Source: Prototheca cutis
Taxonomy: Eukaryota > Chlorophyta > Trebouxiophyceae > Chlorellales > Chlorellaceae
Direction: 5' to 3'
Assembly (NCBI GenBank): GCA_002897115.2
Contig: BCIH01000011.1
Coordinates: forward strand, 658,383-701,573
Length of the DNA: 43,191 bases
In this document: one piece after another, positions 10,936-22,002 of the stretch
Position numbering within the stretch: position 1 is the first letter of the stretch
Layout of the letters: every line of letters begins with the position of its first letter
Position numbers and translations under genes: made by a program
Notes under the pieces: model-generated
What the model was told of the DNA's origin: nothing
Seen by the model: only the letters and a program-made list of their open reading frames with translations
Database searches by the model: none

Positions 10936-13431
10936 ATGGCGATAGCTTGCGGCATTCAGCGAGCGGGCGGGTGCTTCCGGGCCAGCCCCGCACGTGGGCC
11001 CCGGGCCTCCCTCAGGCCTCGGCGATGCCTGTATGCGGTGGCCAGAGATATACATGCTCCTAAAATGGAACTGCGTGAGGTATGGCCGAGATAATGTCGC
11101 CCGTGGCGTTGTTGGAGTCGTGACACAGTGTGCCCGGGGCCTTGTCACGATGTTTGGGGTGAGGATGAGTGGGCACCGGGGCTGAACCCCTCCCCCACTC
11201 CTCCCTCTGCACCGCAGGGACTGGAGCGCCTGATCAGCCGGGAGAACCTATCTTTTTCCACCTGCCGTGACATCCTGCACGAACTGATTGCTGGGGCAGA
11301 GCCCGCTCAGCTGGCCGCCTTCCTGGTGCTCCTCCGCGCCAAAGTAGGTTTTGAGTGTGTGTGTTTGAAGCGTGTGTTGATTGATAACTGGATGTCTGTG
11401 TGTATGCGTGCAGAGTTTGCACATTTGTGTGTTGTGGTCTGAGATTTCCTGGTACGGGGACCAATGCTCGGGCGGCGCCAGGGATGGCCGGCTCAGCCGC
11501 GCACGCTCATTGCGCCCGTGCTTCAATGCACCGATCCCTGCATGTCTATACACCCACCCGTCCAGCCAAAACTCAAATGTAGGGCGAGACAGCGGAGGAA
11601 GTGGCCGGCTTGGCCCAAGCCATGGTGGAACTGGGCGTTCGTGTCAACACGCGGCACGACGGTGCGTCCCTGGCGATTGCATCTATGGTTTAAATGCATG
11701 TGTTTGGGAGCCTCCGTTGGGCTCCAGTGCATGATCGACATCGCCGGGGTCCCACACGTGGCCCCCTCCCCCATACACACACACAACCCATCAAACCATG
11801 ACCCACAGTGGTGGACATTGTGGGGACGGGCGGCGATGGGATCGGCTCGGTCAACATCTCCACGGGTGCCGCCGTCGTGGCCACCGCAGCCGGCGCCCGC
11901 GTGGCCAAACATGGTAGTCGTTCCGTGTCGAGTCTCTGCGGCAGCGCCGATGTCCTCGAGGTGGCCTTGGCGGGTTGGGTTTTTGGGGGGGTAGGCAGGC
12001 GGATGTGTGTGGGTGGGGGGGGGGGGATTTGGGGAGAGAAGGACCTCTTGGGAGGTGGATTGTGTCCACTCCGGGGGATTGGGTTAGGCCTATGACAACT
12101 GGGCAACCCAGAGAGCCCTGCTTGGCCAGTGTCACAGTCTCCACACACCACAACCCCCCCCCCCCCCCCCCCCCCCCCCGCGCGCACGCCGGCCTTTGCT
12201 CAACACGCAGGCGCTGGGCGTGAACGTGGAACTCGGGCCCGAGGGCGTGGCGGAGTGCATCGACAAGGCTGGCATTGGGTTCATGTACGCCCCGCTTTAC
12301 CACTCTGCGATGAAGGTGGCAGAAGGGGCTGTTTTGGGAGGGGGAAAGGAGGGCGGGCATGTCGACAGTTGGGAGACGCTTCAGTGGAGACATGCATGCC
12401 ATGACCAAGGACCGTGCACACCACCACGAGCATTTACATGCACACATGCATGCCCTCTATTTCCGAAAAGAAAAACACGTTCAAAAGAATCAAGCAATCA
12501 CCCCTCAATCCACCCACCCCACTCAAACAGGCGGTGATCCCTGTGCGACGGGCGCTACGAATCCGGACGGTGTTTAATATCTTGGGTCCGATGCTGAACC
12601 CGGCCCGGGCAGCGTATGGCCTGGTGGGCGTCTACTCGCCCTCTGTCGCCGGGCTCATGGCCGATGCGCTCCAGGTGGGGCTGCTGGGGTGGGGGAGTGT
12701 TCAACACACTCCAACAATGCATCATGTGGTAACCCTATCCCTGAACCCAACTCCCCCCTAAAAAATCAGAGATTGGGCTCGCGGCGTGCACTAGTGGTTC
12801 ACTCCATGGGCCTGGACGAGTTGACCCCGCTGGGCCCGGCGTCGGTGGTGGAGGTGACGCAGGATGGAAAGCGGGAGTACGAGCTGGAGCCCCTGGACCT
12901 CGGCATCCCCCGGGCAACCGTCGAGGATCTGAAGGGAGGTGACGCCAACCTCAACGCCTCCATCCTCATGGTGCGTGTTGAGGGTTACTTTATTTTATTA
13001 TTATTACGTTGTTTGTGTATTTGTTTCTTTGTTTCTTTTGGGGGGGAGAGGAGGGGGCGGCACTGCGGAGCATGTGATCTATTCGTCAACATGTGCCTAC
13101 CTATGCATATGTGCCCTTCAATTGAATTTTTTTTTCCTTCACACCACCACCACCATACAGTAAAACAGAACCCTACTAAATAAAAATAACACTGCGCTCC
13201 CATATGTATGAAACACAGGATGTGTTTGGTGGGGCGAGGGGCCCGGTGGCCGACGCACTCAACTTGAACGCTGGTGTGGCACTGGCAGCGGCGGGCCTGG
13301 CCCCGACTGCGGCCGAGGGTGTGGCCATGGCCCAGCAGGCCCAGCGGTCGGGAGCCGCGGCGGCGACGCTGCGCGAGTGGATCCGTGTGTCGCGGGAAGC
13401 CGCCGTCGAGAAAGGTGCTCCGACGGCATGA
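10936..13431 (+). CDS. trpD: anthranilate phosphoribosyltransferase
   Basis: Eight exons (10936-11079, 11218-11343, 11583-11661, 11809-11960, 12211-12315, 12531-12674, 12770-12970, 13219-13431) join in frame to 387 residues. The enzyme transfers phosphoribose from PRPP to anthranilate, the second dedicated step of tryptophan synthesis, which in algae and plants is in the plastid. Hallmarks are [11 protein letters not shown], the LRAKGET junction, the PRPP-binding loop [17 protein letters not shown] (residues about 118-134), [18 protein letters not shown], the [14 protein letters not shown] block and [12 protein letters not shown]. Exon 1 (48 residues) is rich in Arg, Ala and Ser and starts [12 protein letters not shown], which fits a plastid transit peptide. 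An upstream in-frame ATG at 10912 would add eight residues. Introns are G-rich at the 5' end and CA-rich at the 3' end. The 5' intergenic side faces the RWP-RK gene. Confidence 0.93.
12154..12179. repeat. poly-C run of 26 in a trpD intron
   Basis: A C homopolymer in the fourth trpD intron, about 31 bases upstream of the 3' splice site at 12210. The 5' half of the same intron has long G runs (about 12015-12027). Confidence 0.9.
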
Positions 13432-13781
13432 TGTCATCTCGACCGCACCATCGATAGCAACGACGGCGTGACATGCAAACAGCACTGCTGCTGCTGGAAA
13501 CATTGTTCCCTTGTGTATGCTGCCTGCTCCCATACAGATCCTGTGATTGAACGGCGCGACGACACATCCAGACCAGAGCCAGGCACATGATGACACTGCT
13601 TTCCCTCCTATCCACAGCCCCCCACAAATACATCCTCTGCTCTGACATCAATCAATCGTGGTGGGTCTACACCAGGACGGCGCAATGCAGCAAGAGTACC
13701 AGCAGCAGGAATGCACGGTCCGGCGCAGTGCCCGGACAAGCATGGGTGCCGACGCAGCGGCGTCCCCTCGCCACGCTCTCT
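13432..13781. other. convergent 3' intergenic stretch
   Basis: About 350 bases between the stop codons of trpD (plus) and the eS28 gene (minus), presumably both 3' UTRs. No further gene or clear terminator structure is seen. Confidence 0.4.
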
Positions 13782-14439
13782 TCACCGCAGGCGGCGGGCC
13801 TCGCGCTCAGACTCCAGCAGGGTCAGCACATCGCCCTCCCGGACGGGGCCCTTGACGTTCCGCATGATCTGGCGCTCCTGGTCATGCAGGAACTTGACGC
13901 GCACCTGCGTCACCTGCGAGATTGTTTGTGAGCGGGAGAAGGGACTTATTAGGATTGAGGGCGCATGGGGTACGGGTGGTAAAGGGGCCGTCACGGGGCC
14001 TGCAGGCTCCAATCTTCACAGGGAGGGGGTGTCCCAGCACAGGGGCCCCTCTCCCGGGCATTTCAGTTCCGACCAACAACGCAGTCTTTTTCCGCCGCAG
14101 TTCCAGGCACGCAACGGCGCAGGCTCGGTCACTAAAACACACCTGGCCACGGCTGCCGGTGCGGCCGATGACCTTCACCACAATGGCAAGCTTGATGGGG
14201 TTGGTATCCTGCAAGGGAGGTGGGCACGAGGGGAGTGCAACTCGTCAGCGACCGGCCGCGCTCGCGTGTCGGGCCCCGCAGAGCTCGAGTGTCGTCCAAA
14301 AGCCACTGAAATGCTCTTCCAGCATGCAGAAGTCTCGTCCAGGGGCCCAGCAAGGCCAACGCCTGGGCTCCCACGTTCGGCGCCTCCATGGCCCAGAGGC
14401 CACGCCCGGCCTCGTCCTTCCACCAGGGCTACGCACCAT
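13782..14439 (-). CDS. RPS28: 40S ribosomal protein eS28
   Basis: Three exons, 14439-14437, 14208-14143 and 13913-13782, give 66 residues, the normal length of eS28. The protein is a core component of the small ribosomal subunit near the mRNA exit channel. The sequence after the start is [18 protein letters not shown], then [13 protein letters not shown] and the invariant block [18 protein letters not shown], ending [10 protein letters not shown]. The first coding exon contributes only the ATG, followed directly by donor GTGCGTAG. The second exon begins after TTGCAG and ends at GTGTGT. All phases are zero and the total length matches the family, which supports this unusual arrangement. The promoter lies in 14440-14944, shared head to head with the COP9 subunit gene. 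Confidence 0.93.
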
Positions 14440-14944
14440 GTTGGATGCTTCCTGACAACCCTCGATGAGCACTCCGCGTCAAAAAGGACCCAGCCAGGCA
14501 CTCGACAGCGATTTACTCGGTTGGGGCATTCCCGCGCTCGGAGGCTGGGCAGCCAGTTGTCCGGGACAAAACATGCCCCGCCCCCAACTGCAAGAGCCTT
14601 GCTCCGGGGCTCCTGGGGCCAGCACGAAACACCTTGCGAGTGCCAGGGCTTGCACATAGCGGAAGTCAAGCGATACTCTCCAGGTGTTGAACATATTTTA
14701 GCCTTTTTTGTGCTCAATTGGATTGAATGCGGTGGGTAAGTTGAAGCCTGCTGCGATCACTTGAACCACCACACCCACCCAGTTCATTTATCCTTTGCTG
14801 GGAGTGCGCTGTGATCTCGAGAGGCTCGCGGCCTCTGCGCACTGGACTGTTGCTGGATGCGCATGATTGCACAGGACCCATAGATTGCATTGGGAAGAAC
14901 CGAGCTGGGCCAGGGTCGTGGTCGGCCAGATCACTTTGCGGGAC
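14440..14944. promoter_or_regulatory. divergent region between eS28 and CSN3 genes
   Basis: These 505 bases separate the eS28 start codon (minus) from the CSN3 start codon (plus), so both 5' UTRs and promoters lie here. No consensus box was identified with confidence. Confidence 0.45.
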
Positions 14945-17900
14945 ATGGAGGATGTCGTGGCCGAGATCCTTGGGACCTCCTCGCCCGCGGATCTCCGGGC
15001 ATACCTGGAGTCGGAAGAGTGCACAGATGTGCTTCTGACCAACAGACAGGCGATAGTGCTCGCCTTAGGCATGCTGGACGCCTCCCAGCACTCTCTTGGC
15101 GTGCTCTACCTGCTGTGAGCGCTAACTGGCTTGGTGGGGGTGCCCATTTTGCATGCAAATCGGCTTCCTGTATTGGCACGGACTGCGTTATAGACGGGGC
15201 GAACGGTGGGTGTCTCACCTGGCCCATGCTGCCAATAAACCCCCCCCCCAGGGACGCGCTGGGCAGCCGACCGCTGCCGCCTGGCGCCAGCGCAGAGTAT
15301 GTAAACCGGTGCTTGAATCTCCTGGAAAATGGCGACGCTGCGCAGCTGCGCATGAGCATGCCAGTAGGTGCGATTTTCCGTTTGCCATGAGACATACTGG
15401 GTTTGGTGGGTGCTGGGGAATCAGAGAATGAACTGGTTCCTGCCAGCCATTGCCTGGACAGCAGCGCATGCTCAAACATGGTGCATGGCATAAACAGCAC
15501 TCTTAGGCCCGTACGCCTTGCAGTACTAAGAAGAGCCACGCTCACCTACCATCTCCTTGCAGTGGGATCTGTGGTCAGGGCATTCAAAGGGACAGCTGTC
15601 AGCGCCGACCGGGGCAAGCCTGCGCTCCGGGCGCTGCGGGTGGCCACTGCCGCTCTGGTGCCTGGGCCGGAGCTGGTCAGCCCACTACACACTGCAATCT
15701 TTGAGCTGTGAGTCTTGTGGGGTTGCTGGGTGTTGGCGTTGGTGCCCTTCCTCTTTTCTTTTCTTTTCTTTTCTTTTCTTTTCTTTTCTTTTCTTTNNNN
15801 NNNNNNNNNNNNNNNNNNNNNNNNNNNNNNNNNNNNNGGGGCTGCGGGGAGGCCTCATCACTGCGTACATCTGGTCGAATTGATGCCTGTGGACCGTGTT
15901 GAAGCAAATCTATCAACCCACAAATCAAAGCAACGAGTCAAAGCCACGACTCTTCTCTCCCCGTCGAACTCTTGGTGCAGGTGCATTGTGACGAAAATGT
16001 ACCATATGGCGCTCCCTTTCATCACACACAAAGCCTGGTCAGGTGCGTCTGTGGTGCATTACGGTTGTCTGCTTCTTCCAGCCTGTTCGAGCTCAGTATC
16101 TCTCACTGCCCAGCGGTGCTAGGAACTCTGTTCGTCACCAAAGACCCCTCACAATGGCCCTTCCAATGAATACCTGCTCAAAAGAAACATTCAACAATAA
16201 TAATAACTCACTGCGATGCAGTCAAGCCCGAGGAGACGGGTTGCATACTGGAAGACGTGCTGCTGTACTGCTACTATGGTGCCATGGTCCAGCTGGCAAG
16301 GTCCGGGGCTCTGACGGAAGGCGAGGTGGGATGACCACAACATGCTTTGGGGTTGAAATGCTGACGAAGAACCATGGAATGGAACCACGGAGCTCCCTGC
16401 TCAACATGTACTCCCGGCGATGTCATGCCAACCGCTAAACTCCCTTTCTCCCCCCCACCCGCTCCACTCACAAACACCCACACCCACACCCACACACGCA
16501 CACAGGAGGGAGTACGAGGAGGCTCTGTGGTTGCTGCGCATGGCGTTCACGATGCCCTGCGGCACCGCCAGCGCCATTGCCGTGGCCGCAGCCGAAAAAT
16601 GGCTGTTGCTCAACGTACTCTGTCGAGGTCAGAGAATATGGGCTATATGGGGGAGGGGTTGTTTGTTTAAATGGCAATAGTTCACAAAACTCACGTTCCA
16701 CATGATGACGCGAAATTTCTTTGAAAAATGCGCCACGCCACAGGCACCGCCGAACCGCTGCCCAAGGCCGTCCCACCGACGGTGCTCCGAGTCCTCCGGA
16801 CAGAGTGCGCTGCCTACTTTGAGATTTCCAGGGTCTGCGCTGGTCTGGCGGCGGAGCCGGTGGGGCCCGATCCCTGGACCCCGGAGCAGCAAGCACTCCT
16901 AGAACGGGTACTTTTTTGTGAGGGTTTTCTTTTCTGTGTTGCAATTGCGAGCCACCCAGTGCTACGGCCTGCGCCGCGATCAAACTCACGACAACATTTC
17001 TATCTGGAACCTCATAAACGTGCGCCTCTGCACTTTTCAAAACCCGCATGCAGGACGGGAACTGGGGCCTCCTGCTGCTGGTCCAGGGCGAAATGCGGAG
17101 GAGGGCCGTTGTTCAACTAGCCGGGGTCTACTGCAGCGTGCCCCTCGACCGTGCCGCCGGCTTGGTATGTGGAATATATATGTATTGGGTGGGTGGCTGT
17201 GATCTGAGGTGCCTGCTGCTGTGGGGGGTGGGTCATGGCCTATGATGGGCTCAGAGCGACTGGATCCACTGGTGAACAACTTCTGGGGCGGCTGCTGTGC
17301 AGGTTGGCATGACGCCGCTGGCGTTGGAGACCGCCATCCTCAGGTACCGCAATGCTGGTGCTGGGGGACTGTGTTCATATTGGGAGCATACAAGGGTTCA
17401 TGTTGTTGGCCCCAGGAGTGATCATACAGCGTGCTTCGGGAGATGGCACCGCACGATTCTCCTCCTGCAGCGTCAGAGGACTGCTTCGTTGAGCGATCTA
17501 CGACGCTTGGCCCGGTCACGACACCGCACCCATTCCTTGCATACCCCTCCTCTCTGTCTCAGGCTCGTGGAGGCTGGCCGTCTGCCCTGCCGCATTGACA
17601 AGGCCGCAGGCGTGCTGGCGCTCGAAGAGACGGCCGATGGCATGGCCTCTGGTGGGTATACCTGTGTGTGTCTGGGCATGGAGGAAGGGGGGTTTACTGC
17701 CGTACAAGAGGCTCGCATGGTGGAACCTCATGGGCCTTGAAGCCTGGGGCAAACAGACCCTTGGAAAACTGATACCCTCTTCCTGCTGCCCGTGACACCC
17801 AACCGCCCAACAGGTTGTACGACAGAGCGACTGGAGTCTCTGCTGGAGCAGTGCAGGGCAATGACACAGACTCTGGCAACGGCGCGAAAGGAGGTGCGGT

Positions 17901-18255
17901 GGCAGATGTTTCTATTTCAAATCATCGCCCAGTCGGCTGACTTACTTCCCATGAAGCGGCCACGCATTGCTAACGAGTGACTGACTGGGCGGGAAGAGCA
18001 TCTGGCAGGCGATGCTGTGTCGGAACGAACACACACGCGCGCGCGCGCGCACACACACACACACACACACTCTTTGATGATGACACCGCACAGGCGGAGA
18101 GTGACCGTGAGTTCCTGGCTCGACTGGAGTTTGGGCAGGACTTGGCGGCCGCGGTCGCGGCAGCCCCCGAGGAGCCAGGGAGCGGCGGCGAGGAGCGGGT
18201 GCCCATGGACATCACGCCCGCACCCTCTCTCGATGCCCCCGCGGGCAGCGAGTGA
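14945..18255 (+). CDS. CSN3: COP9 signalosome complex subunit 3
   Basis: Twelve ex­ons close in frame to about 452 residues: 14945-15114, 15252-15367, 15563-15707, 15981-16042, 16222-16325, 16513-16627, 16744-16907, 17054-17164, 17303-17343, 17563-17651, 17814-17893, 18094-18255. CSN3 is a PCI-domain subunit of the COP9 signalosome, which removes Nedd8 from cullin-RING ubiquitin ligases. Family landmarks, recognised by recall of the human and plant proteins, are LDASQHSLGVLYLL near residue 50, the helical repeat FELCIVTKMYHMALPF, LLYCYYGAMVQLA, YEEALWLLRMAFTMP, and the C-terminal PCI winged-helix part (LAGVYCSVPLDRAAGL to LVEAGRLPCRIDKAAGVL). The start was set by the normal distance to HSLGVL. 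The acceptor of the sixth exon was placed by phase and is less certain. An N gap sits in intron 3 and does not touch coding sequence. The acidic C-terminal tail is typical. Confidence 0.88.
15750..15796. repeat. TTTTC pentanucleotide microsatellite beside an assembly gap
   Basis: A tandem TTTTC array in CSN3 intron 3 that runs straight into a block of N, so its true length is unknown. Confidence 0.9.
15797..15837. other. assembly gap of 41 N
   Basis: Unresolved bases directly after a TTTTC microsatellite, in CSN3 intron 3. Probably an unassembled repeat of unknown size. Confidence 0.95.
18029..18070. repeat. CA/CG dinucleotide repeat
   Basis: An AC array with a CG core in the last CSN3 intron, ending about 23 bases before the 3' splice site. 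Alternating purine-pyrimidine sequence of this kind can adopt Z-DNA. Confidence 0.85.
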
Positions 18256-18604
18256 GGGGTGGTGAAGCGCTTGATGCTTTGCAGTGCATATTTCCTCCCC
18301 AGTTAACGTGTTGTTGCTGCTGTTGTTTGGCCAGGCTTCGTGCTGTGTAATGATGGCCAGCGCGCATGCAGAAATGGCATGAAAACACCTCTGTAGCAAG
18401 AGATCCCTGCCTGCTCTTTGCAAGCCAGTCGCTGGCAAGCGAGCTCCAACGTCACACCTTCTTTCTATGGCTGAAAGGCTTGTGAACAGTTTCCACCACA
18501 CACGTTGTTTGCCCCAGGCGCAGGAAGAAAACTGTGCGAGCAAGCACAGTGGCGCATGTCCATTGAAGAGAAGAACTGATTACTATGCGATAACACGCAA
18601 CTAA
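18256..18604. other. convergent 3' intergenic stretch
   Basis: About 350 bases between the stop codons of CSN3 (plus) and the HEAT-repeat gene (minus). Presumably 3' UTRs; nothing else is seen. Confidence 0.4.
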
Positions 18605-21558
18605 TCACTCCAGCCCTGCTTGGGCCAGCACTGCCGCCGCCAGACTCCGGGTTTTGTCGCTCGGGCTGGTGGCCACCGCTCGGCGCATTGCGTCTAGGAG
18701 CCGTGTAACAGCGTGGTTGTTGGTGGCGACTTTGCGTGGGGGTGCATCACCATGTGCAGCGTCTTCTCCTTCTGGACAGCGTCCCTGACCGCCGTCGTCC
18801 CCCACACCGCACAGCTCCAGCACAGCACCAGCAGCCTCGCACGCTGCCCACTCCACCTTGAGCGGTGCGCCAGCTCGCACGCCGTGGGAAATGGCGCTTA
18901 TGATGTCGTCCATCGGCAAGGCGCCGTGCTTGGCAATGATGCTGTTTTCTTCTGGGGCATCCGTGGCCGGGACAGCTCCACGAGGATGCCATCCCTGTCG
19001 CAACCCCTCACTGGCAGCATGGCCCATGCCCGCTGCCAAGCCGGCCATGGCCCGAGCGGACACTTTATCGTTGCCATCCGAGCCCAGCGTGCACAGCGCG
19101 CGCCATGCTCCAAGTAAGTAAGGATAGTTCATGAAGCGCTCCACGGCAGTGGTGCGCTTTGCAGCAACGACCTCTGCTGCGCTCTTTGCAGCACACAGCC
19201 GCACTGCCACCACGGGGTCGGTCGGAGCCGCCAGCAGGATGGACGATGCCACGGCGGTGGATTTTTCATCTCTGCGGTCAGCTCCACCGTTCAAGATCAC
19301 CGCGCCATGACCATCAACCGCCTGCCCCCGCCTCCCCAGCACCAAAACTTCTCCGGCGGCGCGGACCGCAGCGCAGCGCACCGCCGACGCCGAATCGGCC
19401 CAAGCATCCCGCAGCAGCCGCGTTGTTGTCATGATAGGTGCCTCATTTACGCACACTTGCGACCACGCCGCCTCCAGCATCAGGGGCGACAGACGGCAGG
19501 CTGCTGCCCGGATCTCAGGCGTGGCATGAGACGCAGCTGCCTGTGCAAGTTCCGGCAATGCGGCTGTCATGGTGCTCTGTAGGCGAGGATCCTCGTCGGT
19601 GCGCGTCCTGCACCACCGTAGCAGCAGGTCACCCGTGAAACCAAGCAGTTGAGCAGTGACTCGTGGGGCTTCTGCATCCCAGACCCCGGTCCAGGCCAGA
19701 GCCAGCGTTGCAGCAGCCGCGCTTTCCAAGCAGTCACCATCCAGGAATCCCGACAGACCACGCAGGGCCACCACCGCATCCAGACGCTGGGCCGGCGGCT
19801 GGCCCGGTCCTGCCAGCTGCAGCAGTCTCGTCGCGGCCGCCGAGGCACGTGCAGCAGTGAGTGCCGGGGTGGACGGAGGACAGCCTCGGTCTGCATGGAT
19901 TGGACTTGCTTGAAGATCTCGGCCGCCGTGTTGTCGTCCTATCGGAGTCACCGCGCTCTCTGCTGCCACATCACCCTTTGCCATTCTACTTGTCGGTGCC
20001 GGCCCTGCTCGGCTCAGCACAGCTGCCAGGCATGCCAGCAGGGCCGCCGTGTCTGTGGTGCTGTTGATGCTGCTGGCACTACTGGAGGTCGAGTTCGAAG
20101 GCCCCATGCTCCCAGCTGCATGAAGCACCTGGGGGGCTTCCAGTCGCGTCAGCAACGCTTCTAGAAGCACAACAAATACGTCTGGCCCCAGGCGGGCGTA
20201 GGGCGTGNCCATGGCCAGCGTGCCCAGCGTGCGCAGCAGCGCGGCCCTCACGCGCCCGTGCCGCTCGATAGCGAGCGCCGCCAGGAGCCGACCGTGCACG
20301 TCAGTCGCCAGTTCACCCAGTCGCTGGGACAACGAGATGAAACTGTGTATGTTTGTGTGTGGGGGGTGCTGTTTTTAGACACCAAGGGTTTGGTGATGGT
20401 GTCCACAAATGCATGCATGCACTTCTCCCGTCCCTTCTTATTCAAACAAATCCCTGACCTGGCCGGCCTGCGACGACCCAGCACACTCCTCTCGGCCAGT
20501 CCCAGGAATGCTGCTTGGGCTGGCCCCTCCAGGAGATTTGCCAGGGTTACGGCGGCAGTGGCCCGGACACGTGGTGACGGGTCGTTCTTCAACGCTCCTG
20601 CCAGACCTGGGCGCTGGTCAAGTGCTGGAGCGCCTCGCGGCTCGCTGGCACCAGGGCCGCCACGACCGTCAATCAGCGCAAACCAGTGCGCGTGAAAGGC
20701 CCGAGGCTGCGACTTGATCCCCGCTTGGAGGCANGACAATGCGGCCAGCCGGATCTCGGCCGCGCCGCCCCTCGNATCGCTGTCGCTGTCGCTCTGCACT
20801 GGGGACGAACCNCCGNNGGCCCAAGATGGCCGCCGCTGTAGAACTCCTCGGTCCAGAAGAATTGNGGCGTCCCGCAGGGCCANTGCCTGCAGTGTGCAGC
20901 GCACCAGGAGCGCCGGCACATCATGCTGATCGCCCATCGTCTGGCCAGTCGCAGTTGGCAATTCGTTGCTAGACCCACCGTAGCGGGACTGCGACGCGCT
21001 GGCACCTGCGGCCGCCGATGGTTTCGCTCCTAGGGCTTGCGCCGTGGCGCCCAGTGCTTCGGCGATCATTGGATAGAGTGACGGCGGAGGAGGACAGGTC
21101 GTGACGGCCGCCAGTGCGACGACAGCAGTTTCCACAGCGCCGCCAGCGAAGCTCGGGTCGCACTGCCGTGCAGCCTCCAGGCTCAGAAGCAGGCCGCGGG
21201 ATGCTTCNGGGTCGAGAGCCCGCTGATCCCCCAGGGAGCCGCCGAGGCGCAGTACTGCGCCACGCAGTGCGGCCTGCAGCCGGCGCCTGGCGCTGGGGTC
21301 CGGTGCTGCCNGACCCCTGGCGCCGCCACCGGCGACCAGGCGGGCAGCGATTTCTGCCAGGGGGCATAGGTCCTGCATCTCAGCTCCATCCAGCGCTGCT
21401 GTCACGTTGTCCAGCAGGNTTCTCTGCAGGGCAACGGGCACGTGGGTCCTGGGTGGCAACTGCGCCATGGCTTCTGCCACTACCCTGGCTTGCCTGCAGC
21501 CAGCGGGGNAGAGGAGGATGCGGACGTGGTTCACAACGTGGTCANTCCATGGCATCAT
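18605..21558 (-). CDS. HEAT-repeat protein, HEATR6-like
   Basis: Two long exons, 21558-20459 and 20342-18605, join in phase across a 116-base intron (donor GTCAGG, acceptor ACACAG) to about 945 residues. The whole protein is alpha-helical, Ala/Leu-rich HEAT/ARM repeats. The segment with RLAALXCLQAGIKSQPRAFHAHW followed by DPSPRVRATAAVTLANLLEG is the pattern of the HEATR6 N-terminal domain (DUF4042), and the second exon continues with repeats such as VRAALLRTLGTLAM and VRCAAVRAAGEVL. HEATR6 proteins are poorly characterised; a scaffold or transport role is likely but not shown. Animal HEATR6 is longer at the N-terminus, so either this form is shorter or a 5' exon was missed upstream of 21558. 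About ten single N bases fall in the first exon. A low-complexity Ser/Thr patch follows LEAPQVLHAAG. Confidence 0.72.
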
Positions 21559-22002
21559 TTGTAAACTATTCNTCCACTACATTTAACATCGCAGCGCAAT
21601 GCACCCACTCACTTCCGATCGGAGGAGAATGCCTGAACGGCATCNTGGAGCTCCCCGTATGGAGGGCCCTGCCTGCGCCATGAGGCGCTGTCGGCCATGC
21701 CCTTTACATTTCAATGCAATCCGTTACGATAAATTACCAGAACATAATCGAAATGAAGTGTCCATGAAGGCATCAACCCGTGCTCATGAAGATCGTGTTG
21801 CATTGACCCGTCAAGGTCATTTCAGCGAAAAGCGATCTCGCTGCATGCGATTCCATCGCGTTAAGACGATGAAGGACCACGACAAATCCTCCGAGCAATC
21901 AGTCACTGTTGCAAGTCGTCACATGATTGGGATGTGATGTATCTACATGCATAAAGAGTGCATGCATTGCAAGTGTCCGTCGAGCAGATCTCGTCGCCCA
22001 CG
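21559..22002. promoter_or_regulatory. divergent region between HEATR6-like and EGY-like genes
   Basis: About 440 bases between two divergent start codons, presumably holding both promoters. The plus strand has two close TGCATG motifs near 21948-21966. It could also hide a 5' exon of the HEAT-repeat gene. Confidence 0.4.

Noticed and set aside
13687..14012. eS28 read as a single exon starting upstream at about 14012
   Set aside because: The upstream part is intron translation; the conserved N-terminus lies in the exon at 14208-14143.
14867..14944. N-terminal extension of CSN3 from a TTG start
   Set aside because: Not an ATG and preceded at once by a stop; the ATG at 14945 gives the normal family length.
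17894..17980. Alternative CSN3 C-terminus ending PMKRPRIANE
   Set aside because: Read-through of a GTGCGG donor; splicing to 18094 keeps frame and gives the usual acidic tail.
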